Source: Moritella marina ATCC 15381 (GTDB lineage Bacteria > Pseudomonadota > Gammaproteobacteria > Enterobacterales > Moritellaceae). Taken from it: 64,000 nt of DNA. A model generated the notes under the pieces. The model was given only the letters and a program-made list of their open reading frames with translations. It made no database searches and had not been told where the DNA came from. The stretch lies in the NCBI RefSeq assembly GCF_008931805.1, contig NZ_CP044399.1:682001-746000 (forward strand), written 5' to 3'. A program made the translations under genes and the position numbers. Shown here piece after piece: positions 1 through 9,168 of this stretch (its first letter is position 1; each line of letters starts with the position of its first letter).

Positions 1-2
1 AG

Positions 3-230
3 CATTTTTATATGCTCAGCCAAGCGGCGGTAAGCAGTATGGGCGTGGCACTTATTCCACGGTTTTTTGTTAGTCAGCAATTAGCCGATGGTAGCTTAGT
101 CATTCCATTTTCAGCGGGTTTTGTCAGTCCCTACAGCTATTATTTACTGACGCCCACAGCCAGTCCATTACCACTGAAAGTGCAGACTTTCATTGACTGG
201 CTATTACCCTTGTTTACACCCTATCGATAA
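3..230 (+). CDS. LysR-family regulator, C-terminal fragment (5' end outside window)
   Basis: The frame is open from the window edge to the TAA at 228-230 and is the last ~75 residues of a LysR-type transcriptional regulator. It shows the GcvA-like end of the effector-binding domain: the pattern VALIPRFFV, then LADGSLVIPF, then YYLLTP and a closing FIDWLL. The N-terminal winged helix is missing, so target and effector cannot be read. The internal ATG at 12 is not a real start because homology-type sequence precedes it. It is convergent with cra. Confidence 0.75.
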   Translation, partial: HFYMLSQAAVSSMGVALIPRFFVSQQLADGSLVIPFSAGFVSPYSYYLLTPTASPLPLKVQTFIDWLLPLFTPYR

Positions 231-274
231 GCTATTCAGGTGTCACGATTAGTATTTAATGATTAAAAGTGAGC

Positions 275-1258
275 TCAGCGGCGAATGATTTTACGTGATA
301 CCACTTCAATACCAGGTTGATTGCGACGGTTCGCCGCATTAAGCGCCATTTTTAATGCATGTTGTGCAATCAACTCAAACTGTTGTGGTAAAGATTGGAT
401 CTTACTGGGTAAGAAATCCAATAATCGATTATCACCAAAGGTCGCGAGTTTAGTGCTGGCCATTAAGCTTGGGTTACGTATCAAGCAATCGAGCACTCCT
501 TCAAATAAGGTATAAGAGGTTGCTAAAATTGCATCGGGGAATGTACCGTTATCAATCCATTGTTGTACTTGGGCTTGCCCTTGTTGCTGACTAAAGTGGT
601 CGCCATACGCCGTCAACAGTTTAACGTCGTGTTTATGTTGGTTGATGGCTGATAAGAAACCTTGTTCACGCTCTTTGGATATACCCAATTCAGGCACAGC
701 GCCGACTAAACCAATAGAGTTGATATCGTTTTCGAGTAAAGCTTGTGTGAGTTCATAGGCACCGTCTAAATCTTCACTGATGACACAAGCAAAAATTTCA
801 TCATCCATCGCGCGATCAAGCCCTATGACTGGCACGCCATTAGCTTGTACAGTGCGATAATAGCTGTGGTCAGCGGGCAGGGAGCTTGCGACGAGCAAAG
901 CATCGATACGGCGACTAAGCAAAGTTTCTGCAACTTTCATCTCGGTATCAGGATCATCGTCAGAGCATGAAATGATGACTTGGTAACCAGCTTTTCGCGC
1001 ATCACGTTCAAGTAATTTGGCTAATTTAGCATAACTACTATTCTCTAAATCAGGAATGATCAAACCAAGTGAACGGTTACTGCCACCGCGTAATGATTGC
1101 GCTGCATGATCAGGGCGATAATTATACTCATTTACCACCGCCATTACTTTTTGCTGAGTTTTTTCACTAATGCGGTACTTACTGGCTTTGCCGTTAATCA
1201 CATAACTGGCAGTGGTACGTGATACACCTGCTAGTTTGGCTATTTCATCTAATGTCAT
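275..1258 (-). CDS. cra: Catabolite repressor/activator Cra (FruR)
   Basis: LacI/GalR-family regulator of 327 residues. Residues 1-60 form the helix-turn-helix and hinge (MTLDEIAKLAGVSRTTASYV, then YRISEKT), followed by a periplasmic-binding-protein-like domain starting near LGLIIPDLENSSYAKLAK. In E. coli Cra binds DNA until fructose-1-phosphate (or fructose-1,6-bisphosphate) releases it. Here it is divergent from fruBKA, and two Cra-type palindromes lie in the shared intergenic region, so repression of fruBKA and perhaps autoregulation are expected. Length matches the family (E. coli 334). Identity is very likely. Confidence 0.95.
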   Translation of the reverse strand: MTLDEIAKLAGVSRTTASYVINGKASKYRISEKTQQKVMAVVNEYNYRPDHAAQSLRGGSNRSLGLIIPDLENSSYAKLAKLLERDARKAGYQVIISCSDDDPDTEMKVAETLLSRRIDALLVASSLPADHSYYRTVQANGVPVIGLDRAMDDEIFACVISEDLDGAYELTQALLENDINSIGLVGAVPELGISKEREQGFLSAINQHKHDVKLLTAYGDHFSQQQGQAQVQQWIDNGTFPDAILATSYTLFEGVLDCLIRNPSLMASTKLATFGDNRLLDFLPSKIQSLPQQFELIAQHALKMALNAANRRNQPGIEVVSRKIIRR

Positions 1259-1353
1259 GGTTGTTTTATCCCTAATCTGTGCGCTTGCTCAAAGTTTCTT
1301 AAATGATCTGTTATTGAAAATTGTAATCAGCTTAAAAACACTTCACTATATTA

Positions 1354-1369
1354 GCTGAAAGGTTTCAGC
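1354..1369. promoter_or_regulatory. Cra operator (distal, O1)
   Basis: GCTGAAAGGTTTCAGC has 7-bp inverted arms (GCTGAAA/TTTCAGC) around GG. It resembles the Cra half-site and lies between divergent cra and fruB, about 150 bp before the fruB start. Confidence 0.75.
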
Positions 1370-1422
1370 AATGCTATTTATAATGATTTTGACATTGCTG
1401 CAGCCTTTTTAATTAACGAATT

Positions 1423-1438
1423 GCTGAAACGATTCAGC
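1423..1438. promoter_or_regulatory. Cra operator (proximal, O2)
   Basis: GCTGAAACGATTCAGC reads GCTGAATCGTTTCAGC on the other strand, matching the classical E. coli Cra consensus GCTGAATCGTTTCA. It lies 78 bp upstream of the chosen fruB ATG, just downstream of a TTGACA (1389-1394) that could be a -35 element. Confidence 0.85.
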
Positions 1439-1515
1439 TGGCGTCAGTAATAACGTCAGCGCTGTTGTTAGCAAATAATTATACCGCCAGTATTAGCGAA
1501 GTATGGAGTAAATCT

Positions 1516-2688
1516 ATGTTGTCACTGTCTTCTAACGACATTCAGTTAAAACAATCGGCGCCGAACAAATTACACGCCATTAAAGCCCTAGCACAAAGCT
1601 TGGCGAATAAAACCTATGTTGAAGCAAGTTATGTTGATGGGATGTTAGCGCGTGAAGCGCAGCACTCTACGTATTTAGGTAATGGTATTGCTATTCCGCA
1701 TGGCACCGTTGATACACGTGATTTAGTCAATAAAACCGGTGTGCAATTACATCACTTTCCACAAGGTGTTGATTGGGGCGAGGGACAAACTGTGTACCTT
1801 GCTATTGCGATAGCAGCTAAATCAGATGAACATTTAGCGATTTTAAAGCAGCTTACACATGTATTAAGCGATGATGATATCGAGCTGAAACTCCAGCAAT
1901 GTGATAGTGCTGAAGCGATTATAGCCTTACTTGAAGGTAATAAGCCCGAAGGAAAAAGTCTCGAAGGTAAGCAACAATCTGCAACTTTATTAACCGCGGA
2001 TCTGATACAACTGAATTTTCCTGCACAAGATTTATCCCAACTTACTGCGGTTGCAGCGGGACTACTTAAACACCACGGCTGTATTGATAATAGCGGTGTT
2101 GCCGATGCCATCACTACGCCTGCATGCCATTTAGGTCAGGGATTATGGTTAGCGAAAACCAGTAAAGCGGTGACAACGACGGCAATCGCATTTGTGACGC
2201 CAGCACAGAGCTTATTACAAGGCAGTTTACAGCAGAGCAATTTACCGCAGAAAAGTTTAGCTGTTAAAGGTGTACTCATGCTAGCAAGTGCTAACAATTT
2301 ACATCTAGATAATATGCAATGTGTAGTCGATTTAATTTATAAGCAACAAGTGAATCAATTATTTAATGCAGATGCAGACACGGTCATCCGCTTATTAACA
2401 GCAGTACAGCCAAGTGGCATAACAGCAACATTTACCATTCATAACAGCCATGGTTTACATGCGAGACCAAGTGCTATGTTGGTGAAAATTACCAAACAGT
2501 ATCAGGCTGATATCCAAGTGACGAATGCGGCGGGTAAATCAACCAATGCCAAAAACTTGATGAAATTGATGTCGTTGGGTGTGTGTAGTGGTGAAGTATT
2601 AACATTTACTGCGAATGGCCATGATGCCCAAGTAGCACTCAAAGCGATAGGCGAAGGTATCGAATCGGGATTAGGTGAGGGTAAATAA
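1516..2688 (+). CDS. fruB: PTS fructose EIIA-HPr fusion (diphosphoryl transfer protein)
   Basis: Carries phosphate from EI to the fructose permease FruA. The EIIA domain occupies roughly residues 1-145 with the active-site His in GNGIAIPHGT (His62); a linker domain follows, and the C-terminal ~85 residues are an HPr/FPr domain with the phosphorylated His in SHGLHARPSAM. I chose ATG 1516 because GGAG at 1505-1508 is correctly spaced and the protein then begins like E. coli FruB; the frame is open to an earlier TTG at 1465. First gene of fruBKA; its stop overlaps the fruK start (TAATG). Cytoplasmic, Cra-controlled. Confidence 0.94.
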   Translation: MLSLSSNDIQLKQSAPNKLHAIKALAQSLANKTYVEASYVDGMLAREAQHSTYLGNGIAIPHGTVDTRDLVNKTGVQLHHFPQGVDWGEGQTVYLAIAIAAKSDEHLAILKQLTHVLSDDDIELKLQQCDSAEAIIALLEGNKPEGKSLEGKQQSATLLTADLIQLNFPAQDLSQLTAVAAGLLKHHGCIDNSGVADAITTPACHLGQGLWLAKTSKAVTTTAIAFVTPAQSLLQGSLQQSNLPQKSLAVKGVLMLASANNLHLDNMQCVVDLIYKQQVNQLFNADADTVIRLLTAVQPSGITATFTIHNSHGLHARPSAMLVKITKQYQADIQVTNAAGKSTNAKNLMKLMSLGVCSGEVLTFTANGHDAQVALKAIGEGIESGLGEGK

Positions 2689-3653
2689 TGACCATGCAAT
2701 TAACAAATTTGAAAGTCGTTACTGTGACGTTAAACCCAGCGTTAGATTTAACTGGGCATTTACAAATACTAACGAAAGGCACGGTAAACCAAGTGCAGCA
2801 TTGTGCGTTAGAGCCTGCAGGTAAAGGCGTTAATGTGGCGAAAGTATTAGCGGAGCTTGGCGCAGAGGTGACTGCCACAGGTTTTTTAGGTGTTGAGAAT
2901 CAAACGCCGTTTTGTCAGTTATTTGAGCGTAGTAACATCAAGGACAAATTTATTCGTGTGCAAGGGGCTACCCGCATTAACGTTAAATTAGTCGAATCAA
3001 GCAGTCAGGTTAGTGACATTAATTTCCCTGGTGTGAGTGTGACAGCGGCGGCGATTGTGGAATTTGAAACTATGCTGGCTAACTTGTCCATTGATCACGA
3101 TGTCTTTGTGATAGCGGGCAGTTTACCGATTGGTGTGACACCTGAGCAATGTGCTAAATGGATCTCGCAGTTACAGAAAGCAGGTAAAAAAGTGTTTTTT
3201 GATAGCAGCAATGCAGCGCTGAGTGCCGGTATTGCCGTACAACCTTGGCTAATCAAGCCAAATGATGAAGAGCTGGCGCAGTGGACTAAGGATACTAAGC
3301 ATGCTAAAGGTGAATCAATGGCAGGCAAGAGCTTAGTCGAGATTGCGCAGCAGCTAGCAAGTACGGGTATCAGTAATGTAGTGGTATCGCTAGGCGCTGA
3401 CGGTGTTATGTGGCTTAACCACGAAGGTTGGTTACAGGCTAAACCACCACAAATGGCGATAGTGAGTACTGTCGGAGCTGGTGACACCTTGGTAGCTGGT
3501 ATGTGCTGGGGACAGTTAAACAACTGGAATAAAAAACAAACGTTAGGCTTTGCAACTGCATTATCAGCATTAGCTGTTACTCAGGTTGGTGTTGGCGTTG
3601 AAGATATAAATGAAGTGATCACGATGAGTGAACGCATCACTATTGGCGAATAA
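2688..3653 (+). CDS. fruK: 1-phosphofructokinase
   Basis: Phosphorylates fructose-1-phosphate, the product of FruA uptake, to fructose-1,6-bisphosphate using ATP. PfkB-family kinase of 321 residues (E. coli 312). It has the substrate-binding pattern PAGKGVNVAKVL near the N-terminus, the IKPNDEEL element, and the C-terminal signature STVGAGDTLVAG with the catalytic Asp of GAGD. The ATG overlaps the fruB stop by one base, implying translational coupling. The gap to fruA is 12 bp. Confidence 0.95.
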   Translation: MTMQLTNLKVVTVTLNPALDLTGHLQILTKGTVNQVQHCALEPAGKGVNVAKVLAELGAEVTATGFLGVENQTPFCQLFERSNIKDKFIRVQGATRINVKLVESSSQVSDINFPGVSVTAAAIVEFETMLANLSIDHDVFVIAGSLPIGVTPEQCAKWISQLQKAGKKVFFDSSNAALSAGIAVQPWLIKPNDEELAQWTKDTKHAKGESMAGKSLVEIAQQLASTGISNVVVSLGADGVMWLNHEGWLQAKPPQMAIVSTVGAGDTLVAGMCWGQLNNWNKKQTLGFATALSALAVTQVGVGVEDINEVITMSERITIGE

Positions 3654-3665
3654 AGGATATTCATA

Positions 3666-5426
3666 ATGAAAATTGCAATTGTAACGGCGTGTCCAAGTGG
3701 CATCGCAAGCAGTCTTATTGCGGCGGGTTTATTAGAGAAGGCAGCGACTGAATTAAACTGGCAAGCAGATATTGAGTGTCATTCATCAGTGGCGCCAATG
3801 ACAGCTTTAACCGAGCAACAGATAGCCGCGGCTGAGTATATTGTTGTTGCCGCTAGTACCACTATTGATGACAGTCGATTGATTGGTAAAAAAGTCTATC
3901 GTTCGGCAGTGGAAGCAGTATTTACCGATGCTAAAACATATTTAGAACAGGCGATTGCAAAAGCAACTGAACTTACGATGAGTAATGAAGTAAGCAGTAA
4001 TGACATAAGTAGTCATGCATCAGGTGTTGCGACTACAGATGCAGACAACTGCAGTAAAACGATTGTTGCCATTACAGCCTGCCCAACGGGCGTTGCTCAT
4101 ACCTTTATGGCAGCGGAAGCGCTAGAACAAGAAGGTCAACGTTTAGGGCATAGGATTAAAGTTGAAACCCGTGGTTCTGTTGGCGCGAAAAATCAACTGA
4201 GCAGTGCTGAAATTGCAGCTGCTGATGTGGTGATTATCGCGGCCGATATTGATATCGATTTAGCCCGTTTTGATGGTAAAAAAGTGTATAAGACCAGTAC
4301 AGGCCTAGCACTGAAGAAAACCACACAAACGCTGGATAATGCCTTTAATGATGCGCAAGTTTATAGTCATGGTAAAGCGCCAGCGAATGCACAAGACAAT
4401 ACTGAAAAAACGGGGGCTTATAAACATCTTATGACAGGTGTATCACATATGCTGCCATTAGTGGTTGCGGGTGGTTTAGCCATTGCTTTGTCCTTTGTAT
4501 TTGGTATTGAAGCGTTTAAAGAAGAGGGCACGTTAGCCGCGGCGTTAATGACTATCGGTGGTGGCTCTGCTTTTGCGTTAATGATCCCTGTACTGGCCGG
4601 TTTTATTGCCTTCTCGATTGCTGACCGACCTGGTTTAGCGCCGGGTTTAATTGGTGGTATGCTCGCGAGTTCAACTGGCGCTGGTTTCCTTGGTGGTATT
4701 GTGGCTGGTTTCCTTGCCGGTTATACCGCTAAACTCATTGCTGAAAAAGTGCAGCTACCACAATCAATGGAAGCGCTGAAACCGATTTTAATTATTCCAC
4801 TTCTAGCCTCATTAATTACTGGTTTGGTGATGATATATGTGGTTGGTGGCCCGGTTTCTGCAGCAATGAATGCGTTAACTGAATTTTTGAATAATATGGG
4901 CTCGGCGAATGCAGTGCTGTTGGGTATTATTCTGGGTGGCATGATGTGTTTCGATCTCGGTGGTCCAGTGAATAAAACAGCTTATACGTTTGGTGTGGGT
5001 TTATTAGCATCACAAACGTATGCGCCAATGGCGGCGGTTATGGCGGCTGGTATGGTACCTGCATTAGGTATGGGGTTAGCGACATTCCTAGCGAAACGTA
5101 AATTTAATGGCAGTGAACAAGAAGCGGGTAAAGCGTCGTTTGTATTAGGTTTATGCTTTATTTCTGAAGGTGCTATTCCGTTTGCAGCCCGTGATCCAAT
5201 GCGCGTGATCCCTAGCTGTATCGCTGGTGGTGCTTTAACAGGTGCATTATCTATGTTATTTGGTGCTCAATTGATGGCGCCGCATGGTGGTCTGTTTGTG
5301 CTACTAATTCCAAATGCTATAACACCGGTATTTATGTACTTAGTGGCGATAGCTGCGGGTACGTTAGTCACTGGTGTGAGCTATGCAGTGCTTAAGCAGG
5401 CAGATGAAAAAACGGTTACTGCGTAA
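3666..5426 (+). CDS. fruA: PTS fructose permease EIIB'BC
   Basis: Inner-membrane transporter that imports fructose and releases fructose-1-phosphate. Order: IIB' (about 1-95), IIB (about 130-230), multi-pass IIC from about 250 to 586. The phosphorylated Cys of IIB is Cys139 in TACPTGVAHTF. The N-terminal IIB' copy also keeps a Cys (TACPSG, Cys9), whereas the E. coli IIB' has no Cys at this place as I recall it. The IIC part shows GGPVNK and the conserved run FISEGAIPFAARDPMRV. Good AAAGGATATTC ribosome site. Last gene of the operon. Confidence 0.95.
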   Translation: MKIAIVTACPSGIASSLIAAGLLEKAATELNWQADIECHSSVAPMTALTEQQIAAAEYIVVAASTTIDDSRLIGKKVYRSAVEAVFTDAKTYLEQAIAKATELTMSNEVSSNDISSHASGVATTDADNCSKTIVAITACPTGVAHTFMAAEALEQEGQRLGHRIKVETRGSVGAKNQLSSAEIAAADVVIIAADIDIDLARFDGKKVYKTSTGLALKKTTQTLDNAFNDAQVYSHGKAPANAQDNTEKTGAYKHLMTGVSHMLPLVVAGGLAIALSFVFGIEAFKEEGTLAAALMTIGGGSAFALMIPVLAGFIAFSIADRPGLAPGLIGGMLASSTGAGFLGGIVAGFLAGYTAKLIAEKVQLPQSMEALKPILIIPLLASLITGLVMIYVVGGPVSAAMNALTEFLNNMGSANAVLLGIILGGMMCFDLGGPVNKTAYTFGVGLLASQTYAPMAAVMAAGMVPALGMGLATFLAKRKFNGSEQEAGKASFVLGLCFISEGAIPFAARDPMRVIPSCIAGGALTGALSMLFGAQLMAPHGGLFVLLIPNAITPVFMYLVAIAAGTLVTGVSYAVLKQADEKTVTA

Positions 5427-5506
5427 TACCTTCGATTCTTTATATTACGCGTTATCGTTTGTAGGTAACTAATTATTAATCAAAGTATTATAATTGTTAT
5501 AAAGAT

Positions 5507-5566
5507 AAAGCCTTATCACTGTCTATTAAAGTGATGAGGCTTTATCACGTTAATAGACAGTGATAA
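5507..5566 (+). repeat. Overlapping inverted repeats after fruA (terminator or attenuator-like)
   Basis: Two hairpins compete for the same left segment. Hairpin A pairs 5507-5520 (AAAGCCTTATCACT) with 5530-5543 (one T-G wobble). Hairpin B pairs 5513-5529 with 5550-5566, a perfect 17-bp match. A third short pairing GTGAT/ATCAC lies in the spacer. Hairpin A has only a short T stretch, so it is a modest terminator for fruBKA. The mutually exclusive geometry resembles an attenuator, but no regulatory ORF is seen. Confidence 0.6.
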
Positions 5567-5636
5567 AATAAAGCTATATTAATCTGCATGTAGCGAATAA
5601 ACGCCGCATGGCACAATTACAACTGGCGGCCTCTCT

Positions 5637-6785
5637 TTGTTAAAGTATAAACGTATATTATTCATGACTGCGCTAACCAGCTTTTCAGCCGTCGCCACAG
5701 AAGCCAATTTAGCCAACCAACCGCTATTTGATTGGCCTGAAAATATAGTGACTGAGTCACTGGATGATATTTTAAGTTCATTAGGCGCTAGCCAAACATA
5801 TGAAAAAGAACAAGGGTTAAATTCAAGCATTATCCCGACAGCCTATTACACACCCGAAAAAGGCCTTGGTATTGGAGCATTGTATGTGGGGTTATATAAC
5901 TTATCTGACATTAATCTAAGCCAACCTTCATCTATTTCTCTCAATAGTTATTATTCAGAAAATAATTCTTATGGTGTGAGTCTAAAAAATAAAAACTTCT
6001 TTGAGTCAGATAAAAACAGATTATTTATTCATGCCAATATTGCCAATGATGCGAGCTATTTTTACGGTTTATCTGGTCAGTCTGAGGATGTCACTAACTA
6101 TAACTCAGAAGAGTTTTCTGCGGATGCGATATGGCTACGTAAAGTAGCGACTAATATTTACGTTGGATTTGGTGTTAAAGGCGCCTATATTAGCCCTAGC
6201 GACATAGATACAAATACGGCGAACAATACTGACCAATTAGTAAAAGACAATAGTATGGGCGGCTCGATCAAAATTGATTACGATTCCAGAGATAACGTTG
6301 ATAATGCGTTTGAAGGTATAAATATTGGGTTGCAATTTAATCAAATGTACAGTAACTCTCAATCTGAAACATATGAACAATATCAAGCATATTATAGCCA
6401 ATACCACCAATTCCAAAGTATAACTGGCACTCTCGCCTGGCAAGTGAAAGGCGAGTTCAATAGTGATGATACGCCTTTTGTACAACTGACTAATCTTGGT
6501 GGAGATGAAAAGTTAAGAGGTTATATCGAAGGTCGATACGTAGATAACAACATGGTATTTAGCCAAGTTGAATATCGGGTACCTATTTATTGGCGTGTTG
6601 GTATGGTTTTTTGGACTGGCGCGGGTTCTGTTGCGAATGACATATCTGGATTATTTGATGAAACTTTAATTAGTTATGGTACCGGTTTTCGATTCAATAT
6701 TAAAGATAGAGTTAATTTACGAGCGGATATTGGCTTTGGTGATGATGGTGCTGAATTTTATTTGAACATTAACGAAGTGTTTTAG
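5637..6785 (+). CDS. Omp85/BamA-type outer-membrane beta-barrel protein without POTRA domains
   Basis: 382 residues, starting at TTG 5637 so that a plausible signal peptide (MLKYKRILFMTALTSFSAVA) is included; ATG 5664 would cut it away. The rest looks like a bacterial surface antigen (D15) barrel: alternating aromatic strands, and near residue 285 LGGDEKLRGYIEGRYVDNN, the counterpart of the conserved V/LRGY/F motif of BamA/TamA barrels, ending in a C-terminal Phe. At this length there is no room for the periplasmic POTRA repeats. A secreted DUF3108-like gene follows after 6 bp. Role unknown; assembly or export is possible only by family analogy. Confidence 0.75.
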   Translation: MLKYKRILFMTALTSFSAVATEANLANQPLFDWPENIVTESLDDILSSLGASQTYEKEQGLNSSIIPTAYYTPEKGLGIGALYVGLYNLSDINLSQPSSISLNSYYSENNSYGVSLKNKNFFESDKNRLFIHANIANDASYFYGLSGQSEDVTNYNSEEFSADAIWLRKVATNIYVGFGVKGAYISPSDIDTNTANNTDQLVKDNSMGGSIKIDYDSRDNVDNAFEGINIGLQFNQMYSNSQSETYEQYQAYYSQYHQFQSITGTLAWQVKGEFNSDDTPFVQLTNLGGDEKLRGYIEGRYVDNNMVFSQVEYRVPIYWRVGMVFWTGAGSVANDISGLFDETLISYGTGFRFNIKDRVNLRADIGFGDDGAEFYLNINEVF

Positions 6786-6791
6786 CGCGAT

Positions 6792-7499
6792 ATGTTAAAA
6801 GTAGCCTTATGTATTTTCAGTTGTGGGTTAATTAGTTTTTTTGTTCGAGCTGAGGATACCGCAGTTTGTGAACAAAAAATTATTTACGACATCTACATCA
6901 ACGGTTTTCATACGGGAGAATTACAGCGCCAGATCATACAAAAAGGTGCTGAGTTGTCCTTTTTAACGCGTAGTAATATGAGTATTCTTGGTATTGGTAC
7001 TACTTTTTATCAAACTTCAAACTCTCGTTATGAATCACAACAAAAACGTTATTTTACCTCTGAATTTTATCAAGTTATGACTGGGTTTAGAAATAGAACA
7101 ATGAAGGTAAACATTAGTGCTAATGGATTAGACAGTCATGTTTTACTGAATGATAAAATAACAAAATATCGGAGTAAGCAATACCTATTACAAGACATGG
7201 ATACTATCATTATGCAGCTGCAATTGAATGTAAGGCTGGGTAAAACGCATTTTTATACCTTGCGACAGGCTACGGATGAAATGGAGTTGTTTGAGTATCA
7301 AGTTGTTGGTAAAGAGACGTTATCGACGCAAAACTTTGGAGATCTAGAAACCATTAAAGTAGTCGAAATACAGGATCGCAATGTCACATTTTGGTTTGCA
7401 CCATCGTTGAATTATTTAATGATAAAGGCAACAAATATTAAAGGCTGGGTTCTGAAGGGGACGACTGAGCTAAAAACTTATACTGACGTTTGTGTTTAA
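6792..7499 (+). CDS. Secreted DUF3108-like protein
   Basis: 235 residues with an N-terminal signal peptide (MLKVALCIFSCGLISFFVRA, cleavage expected before EDTAV). The mature part begins with an IIYDIYINGFHTGELQRQI strand pattern and later has ETIKVVEI and TFWFAPSLNYLMIKA, which is how DUF3108 and related periplasmic beta proteins look; the family call is by pattern only. It starts 6 bp after the Omp85-type barrel gene, so the two are probably cotranscribed and may act together at the envelope. No catalytic residues can be named. Confidence 0.6.
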   Translation: MLKVALCIFSCGLISFFVRAEDTAVCEQKIIYDIYINGFHTGELQRQIIQKGAELSFLTRSNMSILGIGTTFYQTSNSRYESQQKRYFTSEFYQVMTGFRNRTMKVNISANGLDSHVLLNDKITKYRSKQYLLQDMDTIIMQLQLNVRLGKTHFYTLRQATDEMELFEYQVVGKETLSTQNFGDLETIKVVEIQDRNVTFWFAPSLNYLMIKATNIKGWVLKGTTELKTYTDVCV

Positions 7500-7544
7500 C
7501 GGATAAAGCACTGAGTGTTCTATACCCAATGCTTTACTTTAAAC

Positions 7545-8840
7545 TTATTGGCTACAGACAACTTGATTACGTCCTCTGCCTTTGGCTTTATATAAAGCTT
7601 CATCAGCGCGTGCGATCATTTCTGTAATACGTTCTTCGCCCATTTGTGCCACACCAATACTGCAAGTCAGCGGTTTGTTATGACACCAGTGATGGGCTGC
7701 TATAGTCGCCCTCAGTGTTTCGGCTCTACTCATCGCTTGTTGGCCATTGGTTTCAGGAAAGAACACGATAAATTCTTCTCCGCCCCAACGCACTAAAAAA
7801 TCATTGCTGCGAATATGAGTTGATATCACCAGTACAAACTCACGTAAGATATCATCACCGACTTGATGGCCATATTTATCGTTAACATTTTTAAAGTGAT
7901 CGATATCGATAAACAGTGCTGAGAAGTTTTGGTTGCCCCAGCGTACTTGCTGAGCCATTTTTTTTAACCAATCTTGTACTGCATTTCTGTTTAATGCACC
8001 AGTCAGTGGATCGCGGTTGGCTAATTCGGAAAATTCAATATTCTTTTCATTCAAGTTTTGATTTAATTTAAACAGGCGAGCAGCTCTTTTATGGCTTTGC
8101 TTCAGCCTGCGATGTAGCTTAGCTTGTTCATATAAAATAAAGCCGATGATTAATAATAACCAGGTATATAACAGCCCTTTGAGCATGGTTGACTCTTCTA
8201 TCCATACACCTTGAAATTCAATACTATTGACGACAATTTCAAATTCACCTTCGGTGACACCTGATGCCGTTGCAATTTCAATAATAGGCACGTTGGAAAA
8301 ATCTGGTGACGCATGTTCAATACTGATGCCGTTATCGGCAATCCACCAGGTTAATACTTGAAAAGTATCAAGTGCAATGGCTATTGCACCATCGCCAAAC
8401 CCAGGCGGGTATTCAATACCATTAAATTTTAATGAGGTAGGTTCATCTACACGGGTATAAGCTGGGTGACTATTACGTATGTATACACGTAGACGTTTAT
8501 TAGCATGTGTTGTGGTGTAATCAATGTCGAGACTGATTTTATTATAATCAGAGAAGTCGATACCTCGAATCAGGTTATCAGAAAGACTGATCTCTAATTC
8601 ACAATAGGGCCACGGATAATCTGATTCTTTAACGACGCTACAAGTAAGGTAAGCTTTACCATCTTTGATTTCGATTGCAGAGCTGCTTAAGCCGCCTTTA
8701 CTACTATCATCGATATTCGCAAAATGGAATTTGTCAGGTGTTACTGTGTAGGTTTTAGTATTAGCACGGAAATGATACCAAACTAATATAACTAAGGTAA
8801 CGATAACTATCCCTATCGTTATTTTTTGAATATTTCGCAC
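7545..8840 (-). CDS. Membrane-anchored diguanylate cyclase (GGDEF)
   Basis: 431 residues. A transmembrane helix lies near residues 7-24, then a ~190-residue periplasmic sensor region, a second helix near 218-238 (GLLYTWLLLIIGFILYEQ), a short coiled segment and a C-terminal GGDEF domain from about 275. The active-site motif is RWGGEEF, and an allosteric I-site RSND sits exactly five residues before GGEEF, so an active, product-inhibited c-di-GMP synthase is expected. No EAL domain. The periplasmic sensor is not one I recognise. Convergent with the DUF3108-like gene. Confidence 0.9.
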   Translation of the reverse strand: MRNIQKITIGIVIVTLVILVWYHFRANTKTYTVTPDKFHFANIDDSSKGGLSSSAIEIKDGKAYLTCSVVKESDYPWPYCELEISLSDNLIRGIDFSDYNKISLDIDYTTTHANKRLRVYIRNSHPAYTRVDEPTSLKFNGIEYPPGFGDGAIAIALDTFQVLTWWIADNGISIEHASPDFSNVPIIEIATASGVTEGEFEIVVNSIEFQGVWIEESTMLKGLLYTWLLLIIGFILYEQAKLHRRLKQSHKRAARLFKLNQNLNEKNIEFSELANRDPLTGALNRNAVQDWLKKMAQQVRWGNQNFSALFIDIDHFKNVNDKYGHQVGDDILREFVLVISTHIRSNDFLVRWGGEEFIVFFPETNGQQAMSRAETLRATIAAHHWCHNKPLTCSIGVAQMGEERITEMIARADEALYKAKGRGRNQVVCSQ

Positions 8841-9024
8841 TTAAAACTCCATTGGCGACAACCCGTCGTAATTATCCATATTATAGAATGAAATGCTCAA
8901 CAAAAAATATAATCATGTAGACCTAACATATATGGAATATGACACGTGTTGGCTGTGATTATATTTTAACCTATAATGAAAATAGATAGCTAACAAAGTT
9001 AAAGTATTGATATTAAACATAATT

Positions 9025-9061
9025 AACACTAAGTGTAATGAAGGATATTTTACTTAGTGTT
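9025..9061. repeat. Inverted repeat AACACTAAGT / ACTTAGTGTT
   Basis: Perfect 10-bp arms at 9025-9034 and 9052-9061 with a 17-nt spacer, in the psiE upstream region. Either a hairpin or a two-half-site operator. Confidence 0.5.
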
Positions 9062-9168
9062 TAATTTGTTATGTTTATATTATTATAAGTAGGTATTGCT
9101 AAAGTTAATGTTTATTCACTTGGTTGAAACGTGAGCGTTAATTCAGTGACTTAGCCAATATTCAAATA

